Shown: positions 40,642 to 49,071, numbered from the stretch's first letter. The stretch is 64,000 bases of DNA from DASUPK01 sp963743575 (GCA_963743575.1 CAVUQC010000007.1:1178001-1242000), one strand, 5' to 3'. The notes: generated by a model not told the origin, from the sequence alone. A program made the numbers and translations.

Positions 40642-41292
40642 TCAAGGGAGGACCCTGCCGCCCGGTCGTGAGGCGATCGACCAGCGCCAGGGAGGTTCCT
40701 CGTCCTGCGGGAACAGGTAGTGGTCCCGGCCCGGAAGCGTCTCGAGTGGGACCAGCGCCGGGTCGTCCTCGAGGCTGAGGCGGAGGCTCGATGCCGCATG
40801 GATCTCCGCCGGACCCCCCGTGCGCACGATTCGCTCCCAGCCCAGGCCCGGGCGGTAGAGCCAGTAGGTGATCCGGACTCGGCCGCCTGCGCTGCGTAGG
40901 TCCTCGACCGAGACGAAATCGGTCACGCGACGTCGGGATGCGGTGAGCCCCGGGTCGGAGCCAGGCGCCGCGCAGCTCGACTGGCGGCAGTAGCGGAAGT
41001 CGACAGGGAGCTCCCCGTTCCCGGCAGCCGGGGCAGGGGCCAGGTAGCGGACCAGCTTGCCGACCGGGAAGCCATAGGCGAGAGCAAGAGGGTTGCGCTC
41101 GCAGGGAACCGGATACCGCGGGGTGCAGGCGATCCGGCGAGCGAGCATCTCGCCCAGCTCGCGGTCGCCACGGCTCGGCGGGGAGGCGACCAGGGCCGCT
41201 ACGCCGGCGACGATCAGGAGGCCGATCAGGCCCGCGAGCGCCACGTATTCGACGGAGGCGGCACCTCGGCCGCGGTCTGGGTGGGAGCGCAC
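40642..41292 (-). CDS. Flp/TadE-like class pilin with large C-terminal domain
   Basis: This 216-residue protein begins MRSHPDRGRG and then AASVEYVALAGLIGLLIVAG. After the glycine, Glu lies at +5 and Tyr at +6, the hallmark of Flp-type prepilins processed by a TadV-like peptidase, followed by a hydrophobic helix. A globular part of about 165 residues with four cysteines (IACTPRYPVPCE, YCRQSSCAAPG) follows, far longer than a standard Flp pilin. It may be a minor pseudopilin. No other tad genes are in the window. GTG start. Confidence 0.7.
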   Translation of the reverse strand: MRSHPDRGRGAASVEYVALAGLIGLLIVAGVAALVASPPSRGDRELGEMLARRIACTPRYPVPCERNPLALAYGFPVGKLVRYLAPAPAAGNGELPVDFRYCRQSSCAAPGSDPGLTASRRRVTDFVSVEDLRSAGGRVRITYWLYRPGLGWERIVRTGGPAEIHAASSLRLSLEDDPALVPLETLPGRDHYLFPQDEEPPWRWSIASRPGGRVLP

Positions 41293-41356
41293 CTGCCCAA
41301 GCTCCCGTCGTCCCGTTGCCCCAGGGCACGCACGAGTGCCGAATGGGTGACCGGTC

Positions 41357-41362
41357 TATGAT
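41357..41362 (+). promoter_or_regulatory. -10 element (TATGAT) of a leaderless promoter
   Basis: It lies 7 nt before the ATG at 41370. Confidence 0.4.
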
Positions 41363-41369
41363 CGAAGTC

Positions 41370-41639
41370 ATGGAAGGTTTCGGTGGACTCTTCGGCGATC
41401 CCGAGGAGATGCGCAGGCGGATGGAGGAGCTCCAGGAGCAGATGCAGGGAGCCCAGAAAGTCGCCTGGGCCGATAACGCAATCAAGCTGGCCGTCGAGAT
41501 GACGGTCGCCGCGATCAGCTCGATGGAGCTGACGGGTTCGAGCGACGAGCAGGCCGTCCAGGTCCGCGATGCGATCCGGATCGTCTTCCCGGAGGCCGTG
41601 ACCCTGGTCAGAGAGGCCCGCGAGGGCCTGCAGGACTGA
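41370..41639 (+). CDS. Small helical acidic hypothetical protein
   Basis: This 89-residue protein begins MEGFGGLFGDPEEMRRRMEE, with a coiled-coil-like first half rich in Glu, Met and Gln, and ends EAREGLQD. I do not recognise a family, although nucleoid-associated or YbaB-like proteins have similar starts. ATG at 41370 is chosen over ATGs at 41343 and 41358 because TATGAT lies 7 nt upstream. It precedes the SDR gene by 28 nt in the same direction and is probably co-transcribed. Confidence 0.6.
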   Translation: MEGFGGLFGDPEEMRRRMEELQEQMQGAQKVAWADNAIKLAVEMTVAAISSMELTGSSDEQAVQVRDAIRIVFPEAVTLVREAREGLQD

Positions 41640-41667
41640 TGCCCTCAACCGCCGGCGGGGCCTGAGC

Positions 41668-42471
41668 ATGGGCCTCCCCGAGCCCTCGGTGGCGGGCACC
41701 TCGGTGGTCACCGGCGCCTCGTCGGGGATCGGCGCCGCCATCGCGATGGAGCTCGCCTCCCGGGGGCATTCCCTGACGCTCGTCGCCCGGCGCGAGGAGC
41801 GCCTGAGGACCCTGGCGACGGAGCTGACCTCGGCCCACGGCGTGGCGGCGGAGGTGATCGCTGCCGACCTCGGGACGCCCGAGGGGCGCGAGCAGATGGT
41901 CAAGGAGCTGCGCGGACGCCCCCGCGTGGTCGAGGTCCTGGTCAACAACGCCGGCTTCGGCCACCAGGCTGACTTCGCCACCAGCCCCCGCGAACGCATG
42001 GTGGAGATGGTCGATCTCAATGTCGGGGCGGTGGTGGACCTGACGAGCCGCTTCCTGACCGGGATGGTCGATCGCGGCCGCGGCAGCGTCATCAACATCG
42101 CCTCGACCGCCGCCTTCCAGCCCCTGCCCGGCTCGGCCGTGTACGCAGCGAGCAAGTCGTTCGTCCTCTCGTTCAGCGAGGCCATCCGCACCGAGCTGCG
42201 CGGCACCGGCGTCACGGTGACGGCGGTCTGCCCCGGGCCGGTGAAGACCGAGTTCACCGAGGTCGCCGGGTTCGGCGGCGTCGAGGATCGCACCCCGAGC
42301 GCGGTCTGGATGTCGGCGGAGGAGATCGCCAAGCACGCGGTCGACGGCGCGACGAACGACCGGCGCGTGGTCGTTCCGGGCACGCTCAACCGCGCCACCG
42401 CGCTGGCCGGCCAGCACAGCCCGCGGGCGCTCGCCCTGCCGCTGATCAGCCGGATCTGGCGCAACGTCTGA
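41668..42471 (+). CDS. Short-chain dehydrogenase/reductase
   Basis: This 267-residue classical SDR has VVTGASSGIGAAIAMELASRG (cofactor loop, here listed up to its first 20), LVNNAGFGHQ, INIASTAAF and catalytic YAASK. The basic residues after the loop (VARREERL) suggest NADP(H). The substrate is unknown. The start follows a short spacer after the helical protein gene, and the alpha/beta-hydrolase-like gene begins 4 nt after its stop, so the three probably form an operon. Confidence 0.88.
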   Translation: MGLPEPSVAGTSVVTGASSGIGAAIAMELASRGHSLTLVARREERLRTLATELTSAHGVAAEVIAADLGTPEGREQMVKELRGRPRVVEVLVNNAGFGHQADFATSPRERMVEMVDLNVGAVVDLTSRFLTGMVDRGRGSVINIASTAAFQPLPGSAVYAASKSFVLSFSEAIRTELRGTGVTVTAVCPGPVKTEFTEVAGFGGVEDRTPSAVWMSAEEIAKHAVDGATNDRRVVVPGTLNRATALAGQHSPRALALPLISRIWRNV

Positions 42472-42474
42472 GGC

Positions 42475-43266
42475 ATGCCGACGCTCGAGGCCCGCGGCGT
42501 CGAGATCGCGTGGAGCGAGCGCGGCCGGGGCTCTCCGGTCCTGCTGATCCACGAGACGGCCGCCACCCAGGCGGTCTGGGAGCCGCTCGCGGAGGGGCTC
42601 GCTCGGGAGTTCCGGGCGATCGCCTATGACCGGCGCGGCTGGGGCGCCTCCGGCGAGCCCGACGACTATCGCCGCACGACGATCGAGGAGCAGAGCGAGG
42701 ACGCCGCGGCCGTGGTCGAGGCTACGGCGGACGGCCCCGCCATCGTCTGCGGGGCCGGACTGGGGGCGGTGATCGCCCTCGATCTGACGTTGCGGCGCGA
42801 CGAGCTGGTATCCGCCGCGGTCCTGATCGAGCCGACCCTCCTGCAGCTCACGCCGGCCGCCACCGAGGCCCTCTCCCATGACCGCCGCCGGATGGAGGTC
42901 GCCGCCGGCAATCGGGAGAGCTTGATCGACGTCTATCTCGCGGGGGCCCTGCCGGCGCTCGGCCCGGGTGTGACCCGGATGGCGCCCTCGGTCGCCGATG
43001 CCGCCCGAGCCCGTCCGCGCAGCGTGGTGGCCGAGCTCGGGATCCCGGCCGCCTGGCGGATGCCCCTGCCTCGGCTGGCGAGCGCGGAGCGCCCCTCGGC
43101 GATCGTCACGTCCGAGTCGACCCCGCCGCTGCTCCGGGACGCCTCGCGGTCCCTCGGTGCACGTCTGGCCGAGAGCGCGGTTCGGGAGGTGAGCTCGCCG
43201 GATCACCCCCCGCACGTCGGCGGGGCGGCGGAGGTGGCGGCGATCGTCGCCGAGCTCAGTCCGTAG
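42475..43266 (+). CDS. Alpha/beta-hydrolase-fold protein lacking the nucleophile serine
   Basis: This 263-residue protein has the alpha/beta-hydrolase layout (LLIHETAATQAVWEPLAEGL, FRAIAYDRRGWGASGEPDDY). At the nucleophile elbow it reads VCGAGLGAVIAL: where GxSxG is expected the serine is glycine, confirmed by codons GGG GCC GGA CTG GGG. A C-terminal His is present. It is therefore probably non-hydrolytic, or a divergent enzyme. It follows the SDR gene by 4 nt and overlaps the convergent gene by 11 nt. Confidence 0.78.
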   Translation: MPTLEARGVEIAWSERGRGSPVLLIHETAATQAVWEPLAEGLAREFRAIAYDRRGWGASGEPDDYRRTTIEEQSEDAAAVVEATADGPAIVCGAGLGAVIALDLTLRRDELVSAAVLIEPTLLQLTPAATEALSHDRRRMEVAAGNRESLIDVYLAGALPALGPGVTRMAPSVADAARARPRSVVAELGIPAAWRMPLPRLASAERPSAIVTSESTPPLLRDASRSLGARLAESAVREVSSPDHPPHVGGAAEVAAIVAELSP

Positions 43267-43942
43267 AGGGAAGCCGCTCGGCCCGTATCTCGATCGCCCC
43301 GCCGCGGCGGGCCAGAACCGCGCCCGTTTCGAGCACGACGGCGATGATCGCCGTGGGAATCGCGGCGAGCACGGTGACGGCGGCATCGACCCAGAACGCG
43401 GCGACGCCGCGGCCGGTCCCGGGGCGAAGGCGCCCCGAGACGGCCTCCGAGGCGAAGTCCCGGTGGAAGGTGAGCAGGTTGAGCAGCGTCTGCCACATGG
43501 ATGCCATCCCGGGCCGGATCAGATGTCGAATCCGCCTCACGTCGAGGCCGCGCCGGGCGAGCAGCAGCCGCGCCGCTCGGGGTGTGGGCTTGATGGCGTG
43601 TCCGCCCGGGCGGAGGGCGGCCCAGTTCTCCGCTCCCAGCCAGGCCTGCAGGCTGGCCGCGTTGTCGGCGTGAATCGCCACCTCCGTCCCGTTCTCCTCT
43701 CGGCCGAAGAGAAGCTCGTCGATCGCGTGGTCAGGAGAAGGCACGGAGTCGCGGGCGGTCACCAGGCCGCAGTTCTCGCAGCGGTCGATGACCTGGTCCT
43801 CGCGAGGGCCGAAGCCCTCCGTCTCGAGCCAGACGAAGAGAGGCTGGCCGCAGGCCGGACAGCGCGCGGAGCCCGGAGCGGCTCCCTCCTCGAGGCTCAC
43901 CCGTCGCTCCTTGCGGGCGGGAAGTCCGATCTGCCTGTCCAC
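43256..43942 (-). CDS. Zinc-ribbon protein with C-terminal membrane segment, unknown function
   Basis: This 228-residue protein has an N-terminal four-cysteine module, CPACGQPLF and CENCGLVTARD, a typical zinc ribbon. A middle region of charged helices (SLQAWLGAENWAALRPGGHA) recalls the end of a class I methyltransferase, but no SAM motif is seen. A hydrophobic C-terminal segment (VTVLAAIPTAIIAVVLETGA) suggests membrane attachment. GTG at 43942 lies 1 nt after the stop of the upstream saccharopine-dehydrogenase-like gene, so the two are coupled. Confidence 0.65.
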   Translation of the reverse strand: MDRQIGLPARKERRVSLEEGAAPGSARCPACGQPLFVWLETEGFGPREDQVIDRCENCGLVTARDSVPSPDHAIDELLFGREENGTEVAIHADNAASLQAWLGAENWAALRPGGHAIKPTPRAARLLLARRGLDVRRIRHLIRPGMASMWQTLLNLLTFHRDFASEAVSGRLRPGTGRGVAAFWVDAAVTVLAAIPTAIIAVVLETGAVLARRGGAIEIRAERLPSTD

Positions 43943-43943
43943 G

Positions 43944-45083
43944 CTAGACCTCGACCGCGATCGGGACGTTGGTCTCGAAGATCCGCCAGTGCACGCCGAA
44001 CCGGTCGAGCCCCTCGAGGAAGTCCTTGGGGTCGAAGGCCTGGGAGGGGGCCAGGCCGCCGCTCCCGTCGAATCCCTTGCGAGACGCGAGCAGCGCCCCC
44101 TGCGCGATGGCCGCCGCGGTCAGCCCGTAGACGTCCCTGCCCGCGATCACTCCCTTGCGCTCGACCTCGCCGCGCTTTGTCTCGCAGACGATCGCCCAGG
44201 CCATCTTCTCCCGCTGCTCGGGGGTCTGACCCTCCGGGAGCCGCGAGATTGCGGCGTTCGCCAGGCGCTTCAGCGGGGTCCGCATCGCCAGGCCCGCCGG
44301 GCGCACCGTCGCGCTGAAGATCGGCGCGAGCCGGTCGCTCGAGAAGGCGCCCGCGTTCATCGACGCTCGCACGTTCCGGGTCTGGACGTGGCGCGGCACA
44401 GTGATCTGCTCACCGGAGGGATAGCGGAACATCCGCTGGCGGCCGAACGGCTCGGGGAACTCGTAGGCCCCGCGCGACACGCCGCCCTTGGCCTGGATCC
44501 AGTTCCCCTCCCGCCACTCGACGTCCTTGCCGCCGACCATCTCCAGGGTGGTCCGGGCCGTCCCCTGGCTGGGGGCGAAGTCCCGCCAGCAGTAGTGCAG
44601 GTTGATCACGTCAAGCTCGCCCATGCCCTCGGCGGTCAGGGAGGCAAGCATGTCCCCGGGCACGTAGTCGAAGCCCATCGCGGGGATCACCGCCACCCCG
44701 GCGCGGGCGGCGCCCGGGCCGTAGCGCTCGTAGGCCATCTTCATGTAGGGCTGCTCGCCTGTGGTGTCCAGGTAGTGGGTCCCGGTCTCGACTGCTGCTG
44801 CGAGCACCGGCTCCCCGAACTTCACGAACGGGCCCGCGCAGTCGATCACCGATGCGCAGTCTGCGAGCAGGTCTCGCAGCGAGGAGGGATCGTCGATCCG
44901 GGCGGACTTGGCGGCGGCCTCGAGATCGAGATCCCTGCGCAGCTTCTCGAGCTTCTGGGCGTTGCGGCCCGAGACGATGAAATCGGCCTCCGACCGCAGC
45001 AGCTCGGCGACGACCAGCCGGCCGGTGTAGCCGGTGGCTCCGTAGACGGCGATCGGCCCGCTCTGGCGGGAGATAAGCGGCAC
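43944..45083 (-). CDS. Saccharopine-dehydrogenase-like NADP-binding oxidoreductase
   Basis: This 379-residue protein has the Rossmann motif IAVYGATGYTGRLVVAELL and downstream SVIDCAGPFVKFGEPVL, THYLDTTGEQPYM and IPAMGFDYVPGDM, as in trans-acting enoyl reductases and saccharopine-dehydrogenase-like proteins of actinobacteria. The reaction is unknown; polyketide or lipid reduction is possible. GTG at 45083 is chosen because TATCTT lies 7 nt upstream and the conserved motif begins soon after. It is divergent from the membrane protein gene with overlapping promoters. Confidence 0.82.
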   Translation of the reverse strand: MPLISRQSGPIAVYGATGYTGRLVVAELLRSEADFIVSGRNAQKLEKLRRDLDLEAAAKSARIDDPSSLRDLLADCASVIDCAGPFVKFGEPVLAAAVETGTHYLDTTGEQPYMKMAYERYGPGAARAGVAVIPAMGFDYVPGDMLASLTAEGMGELDVINLHYCWRDFAPSQGTARTTLEMVGGKDVEWREGNWIQAKGGVSRGAYEFPEPFGRQRMFRYPSGEQITVPRHVQTRNVRASMNAGAFSSDRLAPIFSATVRPAGLAMRTPLKRLANAAISRLPEGQTPEQREKMAWAIVCETKRGEVERKGVIAGRDVYGLTAAAIAQGALLASRKGFDGSGGLAPSQAFDPKDFLEGLDRFGVHWRIFETNVPIAVEV

Positions 45084-45090
45084 GGCGGCC

Positions 45091-45100
45091 AAGATACAGT
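45091..45100. promoter_or_regulatory. Overlapping divergent -10 elements (TATCTT minus strand, TACAGT plus strand)
   Basis: AAGATACAGT reads TATCTT on the minus strand, 7 nt before GTG 45083. It reads TACAGT at 45095 on the plus strand, 11 nt before GTG 45112. Only one polymerase can occupy it at a time. Confidence 0.4.
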
Positions 45101-45111
45101 CCCCCCGGTCC

Positions 45112-46260
45112 GTGAACGCAGCGCCTGAAGCCGCCGCTGGCCGCTCCCTCCCGAGCAAGGAGGAGATCCTCGCGTTCCAGGATCGCTGGCTCGTCAGGGC
45201 CGGACTCGCCGCGATCGCGGGTGCGCTGATCATCGCCGTCTCGATCGGGGTCCAGCGGGTGGGCCTGCATCTGCCGAACGGGAACTCGGATGCCGACAAG
45301 CTCGCGTTCGCGCACGCTCACAGCTCGCGGCTGATCTACTCCTCGATCCTCCAGGGGATCGGCTTCATCCTCTTCGCCCTCCCCCTGGCCGTTCTGTTCC
45401 GGTCGGCGGCCTCGCGGGCACAGCGCGTCCGGAACGCCTTCTATGCCCTTGTCCTGCTCGGGCCGCTCGCCTTTGGCGTCGGCGTGATCGTCTCCTCGGC
45501 GGGCAGCGCAAAGGCCGCCAGCGACTTCGTCAAGCAGGAGCCGGCGGTCGTGCAGAGCGCCCGGCAGCACGCCGCGCAGGCGCAGGCCTCGAGCGCCAAG
45601 CCGAGCGGCCAGTCCGCGAAGCCACCGGCGGCGACGGGGTCGACCACCACCGCTCCGAGCCCGACCGCGGGATCGACTACGACCGCCACCGGGTCGACCA
45701 CGACCGGCACGACGGGGACTGCCGTCCAGCCGAAGTCCCCGGATCAGGCCGCCCACGACGCCCGCGAGGGCCTCGCGGACCACCTCAACAAGCACACGAC
45801 GGTGCTCATAGCCGGAGGCCTCCTTTCCACCATCGGCGTGCTCGCTCTCGTCTTCGCGATGATCTACACGAACCTCTGGTGCATGCGACTCGGCCTGCTG
45901 ACGCGCTTCTGGGGGGCGGTCGGCATGGCGTTCGGGCTGTTTTTGATCATCCCGCTGCTTCCTCCGATTCCCGGCCTCGTCCTCTGGTTCGCCGTCATCG
46001 GTCTGATGCTGGCCGGCCTCTGGCCGAGGGCCCTGCCCCCGGCCTGGGCCGCCGCGGAGGCGGTCCCGTGGCCGACTCGCAGCCAGAACCTCGGACCGCC
46101 GCCGGAGGAAAGAGGACCGGGCGGGACGGTCGAGGGGAGCGGGCGCGAGGTCTCCGAGTCACCGCTCCCGGAGCAGGGCGAAGCCAAGGGCCAGCCGCCC
46201 GACCCGCCCTATGGCGAGACGCAGGGGCAGCGGCGCAAGAAGCGCAAGCGGCGCGGCTAG
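45112..46260 (+). CDS. Membrane protein with extracellular Thr/Ser-rich linker, unknown function
   Basis: This 382-residue protein has a hydrophobic segment near 30-50, others near 75-95 and 105-125, and further segments near 230-300. A central loop of about 90 residues is rich in Thr, Ser and Ala (GSTTTAPSPTAGSTTTATGS), probably exposed and flexible. The C-terminus is charged and basic (RRKKRKRRG). I do not recognise a family. GTG start, divergent from the saccharopine-dehydrogenase-like gene. It overlaps the convergent VOC gene by 4 nt. Confidence 0.7.
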   Translation: MNAAPEAAAGRSLPSKEEILAFQDRWLVRAGLAAIAGALIIAVSIGVQRVGLHLPNGNSDADKLAFAHAHSSRLIYSSILQGIGFILFALPLAVLFRSAASRAQRVRNAFYALVLLGPLAFGVGVIVSSAGSAKAASDFVKQEPAVVQSARQHAAQAQASSAKPSGQSAKPPAATGSTTTAPSPTAGSTTTATGSTTTGTTGTAVQPKSPDQAAHDAREGLADHLNKHTTVLIAGGLLSTIGVLALVFAMIYTNLWCMRLGLLTRFWGAVGMAFGLFLIIPLLPPIPGLVLWFAVIGLMLAGLWPRALPPAWAAAEAVPWPTRSQNLGPPPEERGPGGTVEGSGREVSESPLPEQGEAKGQPPDPPYGETQGQRRKKRKRRG

Positions 46261-46616
46261 TCCCTGGGCGGCGGCGGCGCCGCCATCAGCTCGACCCGAT
46301 GCCCACCCGGTGCGATTGCGAAGGCGCGGTCGGCGCCCCAGAGCTGACGCGTGTCCTCCACCTGGAAGCCAGCGTCGCGCAGCCGCTGCTTGGCCTCGGC
46401 GTGGTCGGCCGCGACCACCGCGGCGTGACCCAAGACGGGGGCCGTGTGCTGGTCGGTGAGGATCAGGTGGATCTGGGTCGCGTCCCGCTCCAGCCAGCGG
46501 ACGGAGTCGCCGAGCACGTCGGCCGCCGGGACCTCATCGAAACCGAGGAGTCCCCAGAACTCGATCGAGCGGCCGGCCTCCTCGGGAGGCACCTCCAGCG
46601 AGACGTGGTGGAGCAC
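46257..46616 (-). CDS. VOC-superfamily (glyoxalase-like) protein
   Basis: This 119-residue single VOC domain begins MLHHVSLEVPPEEAGRSIEF and ends FAIAPGGHRVELM. A metal-ligand His early and a Glu late are visible (HHVSLEV, GGHRVEL), consistent with a glyoxalase/dioxygenase fold. The substrate is unknown. GTG start. It lies 3 nt after the cupredoxin gene in the same direction. Confidence 0.82.
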   Translation of the reverse strand: MLHHVSLEVPPEEAGRSIEFWGLLGFDEVPAADVLGDSVRWLERDATQIHLILTDQHTAPVLGHAAVVAADHAEAKQRLRDAGFQVEDTRQLWGADRAFAIAPGGHRVELMAAPPPPRD

Positions 46617-46618
46617 GA

Positions 46619-47365
46619 CTAGAAGATTGACAGCCAGCGGCGGCGCGAACCGTCGGCGCGCCGTGCGATCAGCCCCGAGGCGAGCAGCGCCGCGCCCACC
46701 AGCGCGAGCGCTCCCACGGCCATGCCGGTCATCGGCAGGGTTGAGGAGGTGCCGGCCGCGTCGGGGGATGCGACCGCGGATGACTCCGAGGTCCCGGAGT
46801 TGCTCGAGCTCGCACCGCCTCCGCCGCCGCCTCCACCGGACGCGCTCAGCACGCGGACGGTGCCCTTCATGTTCGGGTGGATCGTGCAGATGTAGCTGAA
46901 GGTCCCGGCCGAGTTGAAGGTGTGCGAGCCGCTGCCGCCGGAGTTGATCGTGCCCGTGTCGAAGCTGCCGTCGTCCGCCGTGGCGGTGTGGGGCGCCTGG
47001 CCGGAGTTGTGCCAGGTGACCGTCTCGCCGACGTTGACCGTAACCGTCGCGGCCGAGAAGAAGTAGTCGCCCATCGTGACGCTGGTGGAGGCCGAGCTAT
47101 GCGCCTTGCGGTTCGGGCTCGAGACGGTGACCGGCGGGGGGGCGGGTGCGCTGGTGGTGGTCGTCGGATCGGTCGCGGGAGCAGCCGGGTCCGGTGTGGT
47201 GGCAGTCGTCGTCGTCGTCGGGACGGTCGTCGTCCCCGTCGCATCCGTGGTCGTGCCGACATCCTGCGCCGCCGAGATCGCGGGCACGGCGCAGATCGCC
47301 GCCAGGACGAGCATCCCGCTCGCCAGGGCTCTTGCTCCCTTCACTCTCCGCATCCTACGGGCCAT
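46619..47365 (-). CDS. LPXTG-anchored cupredoxin (plastocyanin-like) protein
   Basis: This 248-residue precursor has a signal peptide, a Thr/Pro-rich linker (TTTVPTTTTTATTPDPAAP) and a cupredoxin domain with copper ligands H in QAPHTA, C in FSYICTIHPNMKG, then H and M. A Gly/Ser linker, LPMTG, a hydrophobic helix and a basic tail follow. The last three match a sortase substrate, so the copper protein should be attached to the cell wall. It probably carries electrons or binds copper. ATG at 47365; there is no clear ribosome site, and an inverted repeat sits directly at the start. Confidence 0.85.
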   Translation of the reverse strand: MARRMRRVKGARALASGMLVLAAICAVPAISAAQDVGTTTDATGTTTVPTTTTTATTPDPAAPATDPTTTTSAPAPPPVTVSSPNRKAHSSASTSVTMGDYFFSAATVTVNVGETVTWHNSGQAPHTATADDGSFDTGTINSGGSGSHTFNSAGTFSYICTIHPNMKGTVRVLSASGGGGGGGGASSSNSGTSESSAVASPDAAGTSSTLPMTGMAVGALALVGAALLASGLIARRADGSRRRWLSIF

Positions 47366-47384
47366 TGACTCGTAGTCAACTACG
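47365..47384. promoter_or_regulatory. Nested inverted repeats at the cupredoxin start
   Basis: TTGACT-CGT-AGTCAA (47365-47379) and CGTAGT-CA-ACTACG (47371-47384) overlap in an AT-richer patch directly at the start codon. It is a possible regulator site. Confidence 0.45.
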
Positions 47385-47424
47385 AAATACCGGGGTTTGC
47401 GGATTGGAGGTAGCCCCGAAGGGT

Positions 47425-49062
47425 TCAGCCCAGTGCGCTGACGCCCGGCGGAGCGTCGGACGGCTCCGGCTCCTGATCGGCCGCGACCCGTTTCCGGTGG
47501 GTGCGGATCTCGCTCATAATCCGCTCGAGCCGGGGCTCGGTGGAGGCATCCACGTGGGTCATCGCCGCAGCGATCGCCGGATGGACCGAGGCGATTCGCT
47601 CGTGCATCGCCTGGGCCACGGCGCGGTAGGTGGGGTGGCCCTCGCGGCCGGAGCGCAGCTCGATCAGGTGCATGGCCTCGCGAGCGTTCAGGTCGAGCAG
47701 GTAGCGGATCCGGTAGCCGAGGCAGAGCGCGTAGGGCGCGGCGTCCGCCAGGCCCGAGCCGGCGAGTCGCTCGTACTCGGCCCGGGAGATCTCAAGCGCC
47801 CGCTCGTATTCGGAGCCGGCGCCGGCCTCGCGCACCTCCTCGGGGATGCCGGCTCCGAGGTCCGGGCTCAGCGCCTGCCACTGGCAGGTCAGCATCCGGT
47901 GGCGCTGCAGATCGCGGAAGCCGCCGTAGTCGGAGACGATCTCGAAGCGGTAGCGCACGGCCTCCCAGCCACGCCCGGGGCGGTGGCGCCGGTTCGAGCG
48001 CTCGCCCGCGAGGTCGGCGATCATCTCGGCCTGTTCGTCCGGGGGGAGGGTGCGAACGCGATCGAGAATCGCGCGCTCGGACGTCGCCGAGGACTCGAAC
48101 AGCGAGGCCGCGATCAGATCGTCCTCGGAACCCTCCACGTCGATCAGCTCGACGGAGGGGACGTCCTCACCCTCGGCCCGGTCGAGCCCCATGCGCGCCG
48201 CCCAGCGCTCTGCCGACTCGCGCCGCCGCTCCAGGTAGGTGACCCATTCCCCGCCGCGGTCGGGGCGCTCCACCCGGGCGACGAAGCTCGGCATCACCTT
48301 CTTGAGCTCCTCGAGGATCATCGTCGCGAAGTGCCGCGCCTCGGGCAGCGGGGAGGCGAGCATCCGCAGCATGAGCTGCTCGTAGGCCTGACCCGAGGCG
48401 AAGATGCCGACGTGGCTCAGGGTCGCGGCCGGGAGCAGGCCGCGCAGCAGATCCAGCGCCTTGGCCTTGATCGAGCGCTCCCAGGCCGCCTCGGGCTCGT
48501 CGCCGCGGGGCCAGCGCTCGGCGGCCCACTCCCTGACCTTGACGAGAGAGCGGGAGTAGATCTCGAACAGCTCGTCCATCGCCGCTGCGAATTCGGGCCC
48601 GAGCTCGTCGTCGCGATAGAAGCGGTAGCCGCCGCCGGCCGACTCAGGCAGCGGCTGGTCGTAGGGGATGTAGCGGGTCGACTGCTCCAGGTAGGCCGCG
48701 AGGCGGCCGCGCTGCAGAACCTTGGTCAGGACGTTCGAGACCCACTCGCAGGCGACGTGGGCTCCGCCGACCTGGGCGATCGAGTCGTCTCCGTACCCCA
48801 TGAAGACGCGTTCGTAGAGCCCGGCGGCCCGCTCCCCCTCCTCGCCCTCGAAGGGGCGGCCGCCCTCGGGCACGTCCTCGGCGAACTCGTCCAGGTAGAG
48901 GCGCCGCAGGGACCCGGGATATCGCGAGTAGCGGGCGAAGAGCGCTCCCTTGATCGTCTCCGGCAGGTTGACGAGCGCGAAAACGGGTCGGTCGAGATTG
49001 GTGAAGTGGGGGGAGAGGAGCCTCCGTTCCTCATCCGTGAATTCCTCGACCGGATAGCGCAC
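47425..49062 (-). CDS. thyX: Tandem ThyX-like (FAD-dependent thymidylate synthase family) protein
   Basis: This 545-residue protein appears to contain two ThyX-fold halves. The N-terminal half has QRGRLAAYLEQSTRYIPYD, keeping the EQSxRY part of the ThyX motif. The C-terminal half has LQRHRMLTCQWQALSPDLG, keeping the RHR part. The canonical single RHRxxSxNExSxRY motif is thus divided. ThyX makes dTMP from dUMP with FAD and methylenetetrahydrofolate. Double-length forms occur in some actinobacteria, and their activity is uncertain. GTG start with TACGAT 9 nt upstream. Confidence 0.75.
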   Translation of the reverse strand: MRYPVEEFTDEERRLLSPHFTNLDRPVFALVNLPETIKGALFARYSRYPGSLRRLYLDEFAEDVPEGGRPFEGEEGERAAGLYERVFMGYGDDSIAQVGGAHVACEWVSNVLTKVLQRGRLAAYLEQSTRYIPYDQPLPESAGGGYRFYRDDELGPEFAAAMDELFEIYSRSLVKVREWAAERWPRGDEPEAAWERSIKAKALDLLRGLLPAATLSHVGIFASGQAYEQLMLRMLASPLPEARHFATMILEELKKVMPSFVARVERPDRGGEWVTYLERRRESAERWAARMGLDRAEGEDVPSVELIDVEGSEDDLIAASLFESSATSERAILDRVRTLPPDEQAEMIADLAGERSNRRHRPGRGWEAVRYRFEIVSDYGGFRDLQRHRMLTCQWQALSPDLGAGIPEEVREAGAGSEYERALEISRAEYERLAGSGLADAAPYALCLGYRIRYLLDLNAREAMHLIELRSGREGHPTYRAVAQAMHERIASVHPAIAAAMTHVDASTEPRLERIMSEIRTHRKRVAADQEPEPSDAPPGVSALG

Positions 49063-49071
49063 GAGCGAGCC

